Of a stretch of DNA of 64,000 nucleotides, positions 24,118 to 36,400 are shown piece by piece. The translations under genes and the position numbers were made by a program. This DNA comes from Aristolochia californica (taxonomy: Eukaryota > Streptophyta > Magnoliopsida > Piperales > Aristolochiaceae). Location: assembly GCA_029961685.1 (NCBI GenBank), contig JARWKL010000016.1:13584157-13648156 (forward strand), written 5' to 3'. The notes below the pieces were generated by a model that was not told the origin of the DNA, did not search any database, and saw nothing but the letters and a program-made list of their open reading frames with translations. How positions within the stretch are numbered: position 1 is the first letter of the stretch; each line of letters starts with the position of its first letter.

Positions 24118-25027
24118 ATGGTTCAAACCAAGAGGGCCACTAGGAAGGATTCCCACATACAAAAGAGGAATACTTCACCGAAAAGCCCCATTGGCGCGAC
24201 TAGTTTCGTAGAGTATGGTGGAGCCATCCCAACTCAACCTCGGCTTCTAGTGGAGAGATGTAAGAGGTTTTCAAGAAGCATTCAAGCCATATATGCACAT
24301 ATTTGAAGGTCTCAAAACCATTTACTCCACCTCAGTAAAATTCTTTGGGAGCAATCTTGACGTGGCAGAAATTGCAAATGGCCACTTGAAGATCGCTACA
24401 TTTGTCAAGAAGACTCATATCACTCTCACCACAATTGAGCTCAATACCATTTTGGGCACCCAAACACAAAGTCTCAGGCGTTACATCAAGGAGAGTTGGC
24501 CAAATGATTTATGAGGGGACCATCTTCAATCAATCCAATACGCCATCTCACTCATCTTCGATTAGATAGTTGGAAGCTCCTATGAAATCAAACTCAAATA
24601 TCTGAGCATGGACCTATGATTCTTCATGAAGATAGTAACCCACATTCTCAATTTGAGGAAGGGGACTTTGTCACGTTTCACTATGGCTAACATCTTTTGA
24701 CTTTTGGCACTGACCCAACACATTGAGCTTGACTTTGCCTACTTCATAGTCCTATGGATGATCAATGTAGCAAATAATACCCGTGTCAACAGTCTAGCCT
24801 TCAAATAGCTCATCACTACTATCCTCGAGCATCATGGAATCAAACTTGATGAAGAAGAAGTCATAAGCCAAACCAAAACGATGACCATAAGAGAAGTCAA
24901 AGATGGAAATTTTGGCTTTGTCAAGTATAGACTCAAGTGGGTCTCTATGGGCTCAATAGGGAAGAATGTATCAATAAGGAAAGGCTCAGAAGATGAGTCT
25001 AGTCTTGATCAGTCTCATGAAGAGTAA
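24118..25027 (+). pseudogene. Env-position ORF of a Sirevirus-like copia element (plant transposon protein type), degenerate
   Basis: The ATG at 24118 starts a frame (VQTKRATRKD) that shifts near 24293 and continues to a stop at 24514, then through several stops to about 25027. The conceptual product has a basic start and a folded middle (IFEGLKTIYS, NGHLKIATFV, ITLTTIELN). It resembles proteins annotated as putative plant transposon or envelope-like proteins. I see no signal peptide or clear membrane anchor, so envelope function is not supported. It sits between an RNase H remnant and an LTR, where some Sireviruses carry an extra ORF. Copia D is inserted in its leader about 110 bp upstream. 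Confidence 0.6.
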
Positions 25028-25529
25028 TTGGAGTTTGTAAAGAGAAGAAGATATGAAGCTTCCTCGAGCTCCGACTGACTTTAGAGACTTGAGGATGAAG
25101 TGGCTGATATAAAGGAAACACTTGTGGAGAGTCAATCTCTCCTTCATCCCCATCATCACCTTCATCTCTCCACCAAACCAACCTCCACCTTCGGCTTAGT
25201 CCCTTTTCCCTTAGTTGACCTAGATTTGACCTTTATATTCATTTTGCATTCACACTTGAAGGTCAAATCATGTAATATCTTGTATACATTTTGATGTTGA
25301 ATGAAAGGCCTTGGGTCATCTTTTGTGTACACAACTATTCTAATAGTCGCATATCTTTTTCAATGTATGAAAACAAGGGGGAGAAAAATCTAAGCTAACA
25401 CTAAATCTTGTAAACATTTGTATCTTCAAATTCAAGGGGACCAATAGGTTAAGCAATTGAAACTCAAATGCATATGGGAATTTTTATTTTTAGTTTTTTT
25501 AAGTTAGATATAATAAAAAAGCAGGAAAA
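25028..25529. other. 3' non-coding part of Sirevirus-like element with polypurine tracts
   Basis: Between the env-position ORF and the LTR there are several purine tracts: AACAAGGGGGAGAAAAA near 25373-25387, CAAGGGGA near 25434, and AAAAAAGCAGGAAAA directly before the LTR start at 25530. Multiple polypurine tracts are known from Sireviruses. No coding sequence was seen. Confidence 0.6.
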
Positions 25530-27660
25530 TGTTGACCTAGGTTGACTCACATCCATATTTAAATGATAAAGAACTTAATTTAGCTAATAATTGTAAATTA
25601 AACATTTTATATGTTAAGCCTTTAAGAGACATAATTTCAATGATCTTTGCAAAGGAACCAACAAATTCATCTCAAGACCTCAAACTCAAAAGAGTATTTG
25701 TCATCTTGAAAAAGCACCTATAAGAAGTGATGATTTTCAGGATTCCATGGATTTATTTCATGGAGAAAAAGAGAAAGACACCCATTGGGAGAAAAAGAGG
25801 AAGAGAGGTTATGGACTTATTTCCTAAGCCTTCTCCTGAAGCTCAATTTATAGATTAATCAAACTATAGTATTACAATTATGCCTTTGGTTACATCAATC
25901 ATTATTATCCTAATCTACATAAATCACAGGAAGATAAATTAATTACACTAATCTAGGAAGATTTGTCAAATCTTCCAACTCATGTGAGGATTCCAGCTTG
26001 TGCCAAATCTTCCAACTCGTGTGATAAGGATTTCAGCTTGTGTAATGATTCATCGTGCCACCTGACGTGATCATGGTGGGCCCTACCAGCTCTTGTGATC
26101 ATGGTGGGTCCATATCTTATGGGTTTGCGTCCATCTTCCAACACTCTTAGATATGTAGGTTTTCCTTGGTCATGTGGGCTTGGGCCCATCTTCCAACACT
26201 CCCCCTCAAGTTGGGGGTGAGAGAACATCATGAACTCCCAACTTGCTACAAATGGTGTATAGGATTTCTCATATAAAATGTCAATCCTCCATATCTTCCA
26301 ACAAGAAGTTTCAAGACTTGAAGACTAAAGTATAGTCAAGTAAAAATATTTCAAGAAATCTAGCCATGTATGAGACCAGTCAGTCAACCTTCAATCCAGA
26401 GGTAGACAAGAGTTTTGGAGCTTTAAGACAATTTTTTTTTCAAAATCATGTTTAGTCGATGCATATTAATGTTTAAAATTTGCTAAAACACCTTACGATA
26501 ATTTTTATTATGTTTAGAAGTCATTTTAGAATACTGACAATTGGCATGGTCGATTATACTAGTGGTCATGATCGATCATCCAAAGTGCAGTCTATCAAGC
26601 AATAAAAAGTATGATTGATCAACTTGACTAATTTGATTGATCATATAGTATCCTGCCATAATGAACTATAAAGAATGATCGCTCATCTAGATTGGATTCA
26701 TCGATCATGCTAAGTCCATGCATAATGAACTATAAATCAAGGCAGATCATACCAACTGGCTTGATCAATTGAATAGAACTATGCCAAAATGGACATAAAT
26801 CTTGATTGGTATCCTTTACACACCGCCAAGACTACAAAGCATTACCTATCAATCGAGCAAAATTGATTGACCTATCGAGTTTTTCTTAAAGACATAAAAA
26901 CTTATTGATCGATGCTATGATTGGTCAACAAGCTCAAGGAATAAAAAAAAGATAGCTATTACACATGACTAATCATTCATACCTTTTCAATGATCGATCA
27001 ATGTGTTTGTCATTATTTTGGAAACAGAAGAATAATGACTAGTTTGGTTGGAAATCTAATAAATAACCCACTAACGTCCCTTACATAACTGATTAAGAAT
27101 TTCTTAAAAACAAAAAATATTCAATATCTATTTACTTGAAATTCTTACTCAAACCCACTTTTGAGAGAAAGAAAATGTTTTTGCATTTCCTTTCAAATCT
27201 CTCATAATTTCTCTACATCCTAGTATTCTCAAACTCTGTAAAAGTCTCTCTTGTGCTCAAAAGGATTGTAGAATTGGATCTCACTAGGAGAAGGCTGATT
27301 CTCCTACTCAAAAGCGTAAGTTTCCTTTTTCTTTTGTATTTTACTTTGAAATTCAATAGAGATTTTCTAGAACTTCAAATCTAGAAAGGAAAGGGCGACT
27401 AAACCTAGAATTTAGTTGTTTATCTCTTTGGGAGAGTTTGTAACAGTGTAATAGGGTTTAGGGTTTAGAGTAATAGGGTATTACACTTGGCTTAAAGTGC
27501 ATCGAAATCTCTTTGAGATTGTAATTTCCAGGTAATCGAGTAATTAATAGAATTCTCCCGAGCAAGGGTTCTTAGGTAGTGATTGCCAATAAGAGAACAT
27601 CAAGAACAAAATTTTTGTGTTCTTTTGTGATGTGTACTTGTTTACTTTATTACTTGTATT
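25530..27660 (+). repeat. LTR of Sirevirus-like element (copy A), split by a solo LTR
   Basis: It starts TGTTGACC after a purine tract. It is similar along most of its length to 29332-33480: both have the stretch around ACTTAATT, the cluster of GATCGATCA palindromes, and the right part with TGTAATTTCCA and GGGTT...GGGTAGTGA. A solo LTR of another family is inserted at 25728-26303. Without it the LTR is about 1.55 kb. The right boundary is approximate. Confidence 0.65.
25728..26303 (-). repeat. Solo LTR related to family B, minus strand
   Basis: 576 bp beginning (minus strand) TGTTGGAAGATATGG and ending AATCATCA, flanked by a perfect duplication AGAAG (25723-25727, 26304-26308). It has no interior, so it formed by recombination between two LTRs. 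Its start matches the outer LTR start, while a second TGTTGG junction lies 105 bp inside (26198). Confidence 0.9.
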
Positions 27661-27782
27661 AATTTTTATTAAGCACCAAAATTTATTTTGTTCACATTAT
27701 TAGGCATCTATTTTTTGTTATAAAGGTCACATAGGTTTTCGCCATCGAAGCAAAATCATTCATGTCCACAATGTAAGTTGGC

Positions 27783-28015
27783 TACATTAAGAAAATTAAA
27801 AATGGTTCAAAAAGTGAATTGACTGGTTACATTAAGAAAATTAAAAATGGTTCAAAAAGTGAATTGACTGGTTCTATGGATTGTTCATTGGTGACTACAT
27901 TAGATACTTTTCGAAAACTAAAACTGGTTTAGAAAGTGAATTGACTGGTTCTACGGATTGCTAATTGGTGGCTACATTAGACTTTTTGAAAACTAAAACT
28001 AGTTCAGCAAGTGAC
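27783..28015. repeat. Degenerate tandem repeat, 45-bp and about 93-bp periods
   Basis: Two exact-looking 45-bp units start at 27783 and 27828. They are followed by two longer, diverged units of about 93 bp sharing AAGTGAATTGACTGGTT. Confidence 0.8.
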
Positions 28016-29331
28016 TTTATTGGTTATATGAATTGCCATTGTAGATGACAAAGAAACAAAATTAAATATCAAAATCACGAAATTTTAGAAATAATAATAA
28101 AAAAAAAGATAGAAAGAGCACATACCTCATAATGGATTGACGACTAAGCACTAAGGAAAAGCAACCATTTATCATAAAAAACGAAATTCAAAAAAGTAGT
28201 ATAACCATCCCTTAAGGATAGTCTTTTGGATTTATATCAGTTCCTAAACTTGGTTATCAACACTATTAAGAAGATAAAAGAAGTTTAACTCTAACAAATG
28301 GAATAATTCTTCTCCAATGGATTCTAATTTCAAAACAAAAAAGGCCTCTTTGCATATTTGGCAAAACACTCACAATTAATCTCGAGAGCACCACCACCTA
28401 TCCCATGATGAGAACCACATCCAAATCTGTATTTATTGAACCAATAAACATGAAATTTGTTGTAAGAGAAATTTGAAAAAAAAAATAAGAAGAGAAATAA
28501 AAAATGAAAACTCAATTGAAAAATGAAGAGAAGGTTCAACATCCCCAACACTACAAATAGAATAACAGGAACTTCTAGAAATAGCGAAAGCAAAAATAAA
28601 AAGTAATCACTACAAAAACTAATCTAAGATCGGTCTTTGAAAGAGAGTCTTGAACCAAAAAATCCAAGAACAAAAGAAAATTCCAAATTTAAGTATATTT
28701 TATTTTCTATAAAATATTTGAGTACATGAAAATGAGTTGGGCCTTTGGCTCCATGGTTACATTGGGGGATTTCTAGTGTGAGGTCTTGAAGTCAAATCTC
28801 ACGTGGGCAATAAATGTTTCAACATTAAAAAAATAAAAATAAAAGAACAAATGGAAAATCAAGTATATACTAAAAAAATTTGATGATATATTCAAATGAG
28901 CATTTGTAAACTAGACTACATAACCCTAACTAACAACTCTAATTGATTTAACCAATTGACATGAAGAATCTAATTTCTTTCCCTCGACAAAACTTGCACA
29001 AAGAGAAAGAAAAGGAGAGAAGAAGGAAAAAGCGGACTACAAGGAGAGGTAATTGTCTAAATAAGATTTAATTTTTCTTTTTTATTATTTTTCTTGTCTA
29101 CTCACATTCTTGTCAGAAATTTATTAGTTTTCTCTCATTTCGTGTTAGTATAATAATCGTATATGGTTGACAAGCGTTCCTTTCAGGTGTTTATTTGGTC
29201 ATTGCTTAAGATTTTTGTGGTTGTCGTCTTTTCTGGAAAAAGTGGATCCTTGTGATGAACATTCTATTTCATGTTATTGTGTTGACTAAGTACTAGTATA
29301 AAGTTGTGTTTGATAGTAATTTTTGATTAAG
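28016..29331. other. AT-rich non-coding stretch between two Sirevirus-like LTRs
   Basis: No gene was found. The part at about 28405-28510 is similar to 34290-34405 (see findings), and a SINE-like piece lies at 28738-28850. A minus-strand frame at 28330-28593 is compositionally poor and lacks a domain. Confidence 0.5.
28738..28850 (+). repeat. SINE-like element (tRNA-type promoter boxes, A-rich tail)
   Basis: TGGCTCCATGGTT resembles a tRNA-derived A box. GAAGTCAAATCTC about 40 bp on resembles a B box, and an A-rich tail follows (28830-28850). No target-site duplication was identified. Confidence 0.4.
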
Positions 29332-30099
29332 CGTTGACTCCGTTCTTGATTTTGATGATAACAAAACTTAATTGAGCTAACAACTGGAATTCTAATATTT
29401 CAGTCATATTTCCTTCAAGAGACTCAAAATTCAAAATGTCTAAGCATCAAATCAACACAAGTTTCTCATAGACCTCAAGTTCCATGGAATGTCAAAGTAC
29501 TCTTGAAGTAGCACCCTCAAAAAGAAAAAGAAAAAGAAAAACTAAAGACTAAAGTTTAGGAATCATTGAGAAATGTCAAAACTCAATCTATATAAGAGAG
29601 TAGCCCAATTCTTCCAAAATTTAAGGTACAATACAAATTTGGGAGCTTTAGGACATACTTTGCACTTAAACAAGTTTTGAAAATACATACACGTATTTCA
29701 AACATATAAGAATCACTTAAGATCATAAATTCCCATGCTTTAATAATTCACATAGTGAGCCGACATTGGAATGATCCATCAACCAGAAGTGCACAAGCCA
29801 GAAATATTAAGCATGATCGATCATCCAAAACATAGCTAAATTGTGCTATAAAGCATGATCGGTCAATATTGTATGAGCAAAGCAATTTCATATTGATTGA
29901 TCAATGAACCTCATTGATTGATTGATCATATGGAACTTTGCCAACCAGAGACATAAAACATGATCGATCATAGGAAAGTCATTGATCAATCATACTTGTT
30001 ATTCACTTTTGATTGATCTATCAACTTAAAATGTCAAAGCCAATAGGATGATATCGATTGATCATACTATCGATCAATTAGTCACATTCTAATAAAAAA

Positions 30100-30493
30100 T
30101 GTTAGAAGATAAGCTCAAGCCCACACGACCAAGGAAGGCCCACAAGATGAGCCCAAACCCATAAGAAGTAGGACCAACAATGATTACCATGAGCTGGCAT
30201 CCTTATCACATCAGTTGGAAGATCAAGAAGGACTCACAAAAGTATCTTATCTTATGGTCACGTCAAAGAAGAGTTTTAGTTTGAGTTATGTTTGTCTTTT
30301 ATTTATATTAAGTTATTTAATTATGTTAGGACTTATCTTTAAGTGTTAGAGTTTGGGTGTAATTGGGACAATGGCAGTTTTATTGTAATTGGACTGTACT
30401 ACCTTCCTCTATTATAAATAGAGGTTCATGTACTCTGATTACAACAAGTTATTGATGATGTCAATGAAGTATTTCACTTTTTCATAAATTCAA
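30100..30493 (+). repeat. 5' LTR of family B element
   Basis: 394 bp, TGTTAGAAGATAAGC to TTCAACA, containing TATAAATAGAGG near 30413-30424. It begins at the inner LTR start of the 3' copy. Confidence 0.88.
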
Positions 30494-31853
30494 CATGGTA
30501 TGAGAGCAGGTTCTGTGAGTTGACTTGGTCAACTCACGGAGGTAATGTGATCCTTTTCTCTAAACCCTAAACCCTACGTCTAGGTTCGTAGTTATTTTTT
30601 TCATTCCCTACACCTATAGTTTTCTTTGCGTCTTTTACCTCTATACATAGTTTTTTATATTTCAAATTATATATTGAAGGAAATATATTTGAGTCTACTT
30701 TATAAAGCAAAATGATTTGTTCCAATCGGAGTTATCTACAAAGAGATATCTATATTTGAATGAGCGTAGGTCAGATTGCAAAAAGGTTCGAGCAGCAACA
30801 GAAATCTTCCGATTTCGAGGTATTTGTTTGCGATCAAGAACTAGACTTTATATGGAGAAAATATATCAAAAGAAATATTTTAAATTCTATTCTTTTACCT
30901 ATTCAACCAATTTTTTATTTGATTTATCTACAAAGAGAAATCAATATTTGAAACAGCAAAGGTCAGATTGAAAATGAGGTTTGAGCAGCAGCAGAAAACT
31001 TCAAATTCTGAGGTATTTTACGCTATCTAGAAAGAGACTTTATATGGAGAACTATATATCAAAAGAAATATACATAAGTATATTTTCTTACTTATTCAAC
31101 CAATCCTCAGTATGATCTTTTTATAAGGAGATATTTATCTTTGAAGAGTCAATGGTCATTCTGGAAAACAGGAGAAACAGTATTTAGTTCGGCCAGATGA
31201 CAGAGACCAAAATTTATCAGATTATTTATCTTCTGAAAATTATATTTTATGAAGTTAAGTTATAATTGGATGAAATTTATTTAAGTCTACTTTCATAAGG
31301 ACAAATTTCATGTCAGTCTGATCTATATTGAAAGATATATTTGAATTTGAAGAATCAAAGGTCATGTTAGTATTCTATTACATTGAAAATCCGAATGTAA
31401 GCCGGTTGTTTTGCATCACTGTTTGAGTTGATATATCAGAAAAATATCTCACTTCTCCCTGGTTTGAGGGCTTATTTATACATCTCTGTTATTTGAGCTT
31501 ATTGCTACATCTATGATATTTGGTTCAAACTCGGATCACTGCCATTACCTCCCAGCTTGAGGGGGAGAAGTAGAAGAAGTACCAGCAAGAGGTATTTTAT
31601 TTCATATGTTGTGAATAAGTTTATGTGACCAAAATATTCAAGAAAATGGGAGCACAAAAGATGAAGCTTGTGCATCTAAGAAGAAATTTTTATATCGGAT
31701 TATTTCATGGGTTCTTTTACAAAGTTTATTATTTGGTTCATGTTATATGTGTTGGAAGATGGTCGTGTTATATTCAATTGCAGCTATAATGTCTCTTTGG
31801 GGACATTATTATTGAAGAAGAGGTAGCCTCATGTCATTATTTATTTTACCTTG

Positions 31854-32025
31854 TCAAAAAGATCAAAATTATTTGTGGTTGGGTATCCATGACAGAAGAA
31901 CTTCATCCCCATCAAAAAGATCAAAATTATTTATGGTTGGAAGTCCATGATGGAGGAACTTCATCCCTGTCAAAAAGATCAAAATTATTTATGGTTGGAA
32001 GTCCATGACGGAGGAACTTAGTATT
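31854..32025. repeat. Three tandem 58-bp units
   Basis: Units start TCAAAAAGATC at 31854, 31912 and 31970 in the interior of the family B element. A related array in the minus-strand element near 9540-9680 suggests it is a family trait. Confidence 0.85.
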
Positions 32026-32037
32026 ACATCTATGAAA

Positions 32038-32038
<1 letters not shown>

Positions 32039-32073
<35 letters not shown>
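32039..32073. repeat. Homopolymer of 35 cytosines
   Basis: An uninterrupted C run directly after the 58-bp repeats in an AT-rich element. Its length may be inexact in the assembly. Confidence 0.9.
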
Positions 32074-32309
32074 TGTAATAGCTTTTATGTCTCCTACCAT
32101 ATGAGAGTCATTGTTCTGTGGAGGGACACAGTGGTGGACACTTCAGAGCAATGCCGATAGATACACTACCGATAGAAGACCGAGTGTGCCCTACATCCAG
32201 CATTAGGACTGGAGTATGAAGCAATGGCTTACCAGCTAGGAGTAATTTTTACTCTCACTTATATAATGTCGCAGGGCCTCAATGAAAGACTCAACAACGT
32301 GAGGGGGAG

Positions 32310-32763
32310 TATTGGAAGATGTGCCATTTTATAAAAAAAAATATTTTATACATCATTTGCAGCAAGCTGGGAGTTCATGTTGTTCTCTCACCCCCAACTT
32401 GAGGGGGAGTGTTGGAAGATAGGCTCAAGCCCACACGACCAAGGAATGCCCACATATCTAAGATTATTATAAGATGGGCCACACGATCGAAGATCAAGAA
32501 GGACTCACAAAAATATCTTATCTTATGGTCACATCAAAGAAGAGTTTTAATTTGAGTTATGTTTGTCTTTAATCTATATTGAGTTATTTAATTATGTTAG
32601 GACTTATCTTTAAGTGTTAGAGTTTGGGTGTAATTGGGACAAGGGTAGTTTTATTATAATTGGACTCTACTACCTTCCTTTATTATAAATAGAGTTTCAT
32701 GTACTTTGATTACAACAAGTTATTGATGACAATGAAGTATTTCACTTTTCCATAAATTCAACA
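32310..32763 (+). repeat. 3' LTR region of family B element with two purine-tract/LTR junctions
   Basis: GAGGGGGAG followed by T(A/G)TTGGAAGAT occurs twice, giving possible LTR starts at 32310 and 32410. The 5' LTR aligns from the second. The LTR proper is then 32410-32763 (354 bp), with a deletion relative to the 5' LTR after about 32470. Confidence 0.8.
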
Positions 32764-33480
32764 AAAATATAGTCATCACACACGTTTGATCGATCAATCA
32801 CTTTACATTTATCAATCATTGTAAAATCAACTTTTTGCAAATAGGCAAAAAATGGCTAGTTTGGCTTGGTGAACTTATAAATACCCGACAAAACTTCCCA
32901 TTCAAAACTTAATGAGTTTTTATTGGTGTACCTACTTGCTTTTATTTTCAATCATTTGAAAATCTTTCCTAAGTACTATTTTGAGAAAGAGAGAGTTAAA
33001 CTTTATAAAATCTTTGCATTCCTTTCCCATTCTATCTCCTTGCAATCATAATAATCAAGCTCCTGCATTCTCCATTGTGCATCAAAGGCTGGAAACTTGG
33101 AACTCTCAAAGGAAAAGGGTATCTCTCTAACTATAAGGGTGTAAGTTTTACCTTTTTTGTAATTTTTTTTTATTTTTTGATAGGTTCATCTAGAACCTTG
33201 AGTAGATAAAAATGGCCTATTAGAGCTAGAATCTAACTAATTTTTTGGGGAGATTAAGTTGTAATCATGTGTATGGCTTGAAGGAGAGTTGAAACCTCTT
33301 TCTTGTAATTTCCAAGCTAATAGAGTGACTATTAGTGGAATTTTCCAAACACGGGTTATTGGGTAGTGAACACTAATAGGAGAACATCGATAATAAAATA
33401 TTTAGTGTTCAAATGGTGGTGTGTAAATTTCTATATATTTTATTTGCATGTTTATTTGATTTTATTCTTATTCACCTTAA

Positions 33481-36400
33481 GCTTTAAAACTTGAAAAACT
33501 CAATCTCCCCGCCCTGCCCTTGACAAGCCACCTAGGCCAACAATAATCTATGTTGTTAAATAGATGAGTGTGGTGCTCATTTCTTTTCTTGCTATGTTGT
33601 TTATCTTAGTCCTAATTTAAGATTTTTTTTTTTTTTTTTGCCAATGATGTTTGCTGATTTAATGATTTGTAATAATGACTATTTATTGTTCATCTTATTT
33701 GGGGAAGTAAACCTTTGGAAAATTCTAATTATATAAATAGAAAGAATATTGGGGGCGAAATTTACCTTTTGAGTGGCAAATAAGTCTACTGCCTTTGTCT
33801 TTTGTATAATGTAGTTGGTTAATATATAGTATGAAATGGGAAGCAATCATGCCACTTCATTGAAAGTATGTTTAGATTCTTAAACTAAAATATTGAAATT
33901 CTAATATTCAATCATAGTAATCAATGTGCACATTTCAAGTCCTTTGATTCACCAAAATCCCAGGTGATTCGTTATTGTTGAGATAGCTCAATTTCATCTA
34001 TAAATAAATACTTTGAACAATAGAAAGACAACAAAAAAATAGAAAACAAAGCGATGACTCAGAGGCAAAGTTACCAAATAAAACTAGAATATTAAGTCAC
34101 CTAAATAAATGTATTAGTTAATTTTATAGTACTAAGAAGTAAATCAAGAAATTTGAAAAGAACAGTAAAGGTTAAAAATGGATTACTTTGTATCTTTGGC
34201 AGCATGGTTGATCAAACTTCATTGATGTCCAAGAAGAACCAAGTACGATCTATCATGTTCTTCTGCTTCTTCTATCTGTTCAAATTCCACAATGAGAACC
34301 ACATCTAAATCTATACTAAAGCAAGTTAAGCACAATGTTGAACCAATAAATATGAAATATGTCAAAAGAGAAATTTGAAAACAAAATAAGAAGAAAAATC
34401 AAAAACAAAAAAAATCATATTTGTCTCTATATCATAATCTTAAAAGTAAGTTTAATGGGATGGGCAAGCTTTACACCTTTAATTTATAATTATAGGACGG
34501 CGATCTTGTAAATATTATAACGAACCTTTAAGTGAAAGACTAGTGATAAATGATAGGTGAAGTAAGTGATGCCATCAACCTCTTAATGGTATTATAATAC
34601 ATATTTCATCTTATGTGTGTGTGTGTGTTTGTCTGTGTATATACACACGGCTGATCCAATACGAAAAATTATTTGGTGCGAAACACGTGAAACAACTATC
34701 TCAGTTGTCTGACCATGATCAAATAGTTGAGATAGTCGTTCATCGAGTGGCTGAGATAGTCGTTGATCGGATGGTTGAGATAGTGTTTCGCACCAAATGA
34801 CTTTTCGTATTAGATCAGCCTTATTTATATATATATATATTTCTTCTAAACACACCCTTCAAAATTCAGAAATAAAAAAATGTATATCTCTCTTTAATCA
34901 TAATAGTTCCACATGAGTTTACTTCTATACATTTGTATCCTTGTTTTTTTAATTATTTGTAGTATTAACTCAAACCTTAATCATGGCTGCAATTTCCGAG
35001 TAAAAGCTTGCATATCACTTCCGAACCAGCGCATCCAAATCATTGTGCTAGTAGCATATCCAAAAGAAAATAACCTGAGAAAGAGTAACCCAAAACTATT
35101 GAGTCGAACTTGCAGAATCGGTTTTCAGAATCCTAGGGTTATTTTCATCGGATAAAATTTGTTATAAGTTTCATAAACATTTCTGGGACTTATTTCTAAG
35201 CCGTCTAAGATACCCAAATGGATTTTTGACTGATCTATTTGAAGGAAGAAAAAATACTTGTAATGTCAATCTTGTAAAAGGTGGAGACTAGAGATCAGAT
35301 TATCAAGACAACAACACAAAAAGTGGTAGTTAGCGATAGTAAGAAGAATGAAAACTCCACCAAAAGCCACTATCAGCCCTTCTGCGCAACAACATTTGCC
35401 ACTCAACTGGGGAACGTGATTTTCATTGATGTGAGATAGGTATTTATTGAATTACAACAGTGACTTTAGAGATTACAACTCTTCAAAGTTTAAGTTTGAG
35501 TCTATTTAGTAATTGTATTTTAATCCTTATCCTTAACTCTATCAGGGGATTCTTGTTGCAAGGCCGAACTTATAGAATAGTTTACAGGATTATAGGATCC
35601 AACATATCCAAATGACAAGCAAATGGAAACTCATACTCATCCATTGGAGCAAGTAAAAAACTCACCCTTGTTTACTCCCTCTTCGCTTATTGAGAACTAT
35701 AGGTAAGGAAGGTTAAAGTTAACATGACTTCATATCCATTTTTTATCATAATTTTTAATTTATTTTAAATTACAATTATTAGATTTCTTATTTATTACCA
35801 TAGTTGAATTTGGAGTAGAAAATTTATACATTATCTTCTTTATTACCTTATTTTAAACTTACATATTTAGTAGAAAACTTTTTGATAACTACACTAAAAA
35901 AGAAAAGATACAACGTGAATGAATTAAAGCAACATAATCACAAAGAACTTTTTGTAAGTCCCTAAATTTAATATACCATTAAAAACATTTATAGGAAGAT
36001 CACAAACACATAATTTAATATATATATATATATATATTTTTCAAAATTAATAGGTTTTCTAGTAACTAATTAAAAATAAATCTTAAAATAAAACAAAATG
36101 TAAAGTATTTAACACAACAAATAAAATAAAAAGAGAAAGTAAATAGAGAATAAATTAATAAGATTCCTAAATAATTTTTAAAAATAAATTTAGAAATAAA
36201 ATATAAACTTAATATAAAATAATAAGTAAAATAACTAAATTAATTTTAAAATAGAAATTTAAATTAAATTTAAAATAAAATAATGCAAAAAATAGAATAT
36301 AAATTATTTGTGTTTAATGAATAAGATAAAAAATCATATAAATAAATTAAAAAATAAAATATTAAAAGAGTAATAATAACAAAAAAAAAGATCTTTTAAT

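Larger units (their letters stand above)
30100..32763 (+). mobile_element. Non-autonomous LTR retrotransposon, family B, plus strand
   Basis: A 5' LTR at 30100-30493, a primer-binding site TGGTATGAGAGCAGG at 30494, a non-coding interior, GAGGGGGAG purine tracts and a 3' LTR ending TTCAACA at 32763. Flanks are AAAAA (30095-30099) and AAAAT (32764-32768), a near-perfect duplication. The flanking sequences belong to one older LTR. No gag or pol is present, so it must have used proteins from another element; its LTR end and primer site resemble the copia derivative at 52038-63961. Confidence 0.88.
29332..33480 (+). repeat. LTR of Sirevirus-like element (copy B), split by a family B element
   Basis: A second, diverged copy of the LTR at 25530-27660, beginning around CGTTGACTCC and holding GATCGATCA palindromes at 29815, 29962 and 32788. 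A family B element occupies 30100-32763. Without it the LTR is about 1.5 kb. Neither end is sharply defined, and whether it is a solo LTR or the LTR of an element decayed on both sides is open. Confidence 0.6.

Noticed and set aside
28330..28593. Minus-strand 87-codon Phe/Leu-rich frame
   Set aside because: Low complexity from an A-rich stretch; no membrane protein family recognised.
34592..34855. Frames across the MITE on both strands
   Set aside because: They are explained by the inverted repeats and short internal repeats of the MITE.
35160..35620. Possible minus-strand solo LTR ending near ATCCAACA
   Set aside because: There is a hint of LTR-like layout but no second copy, no duplication and no primer or purine tract.
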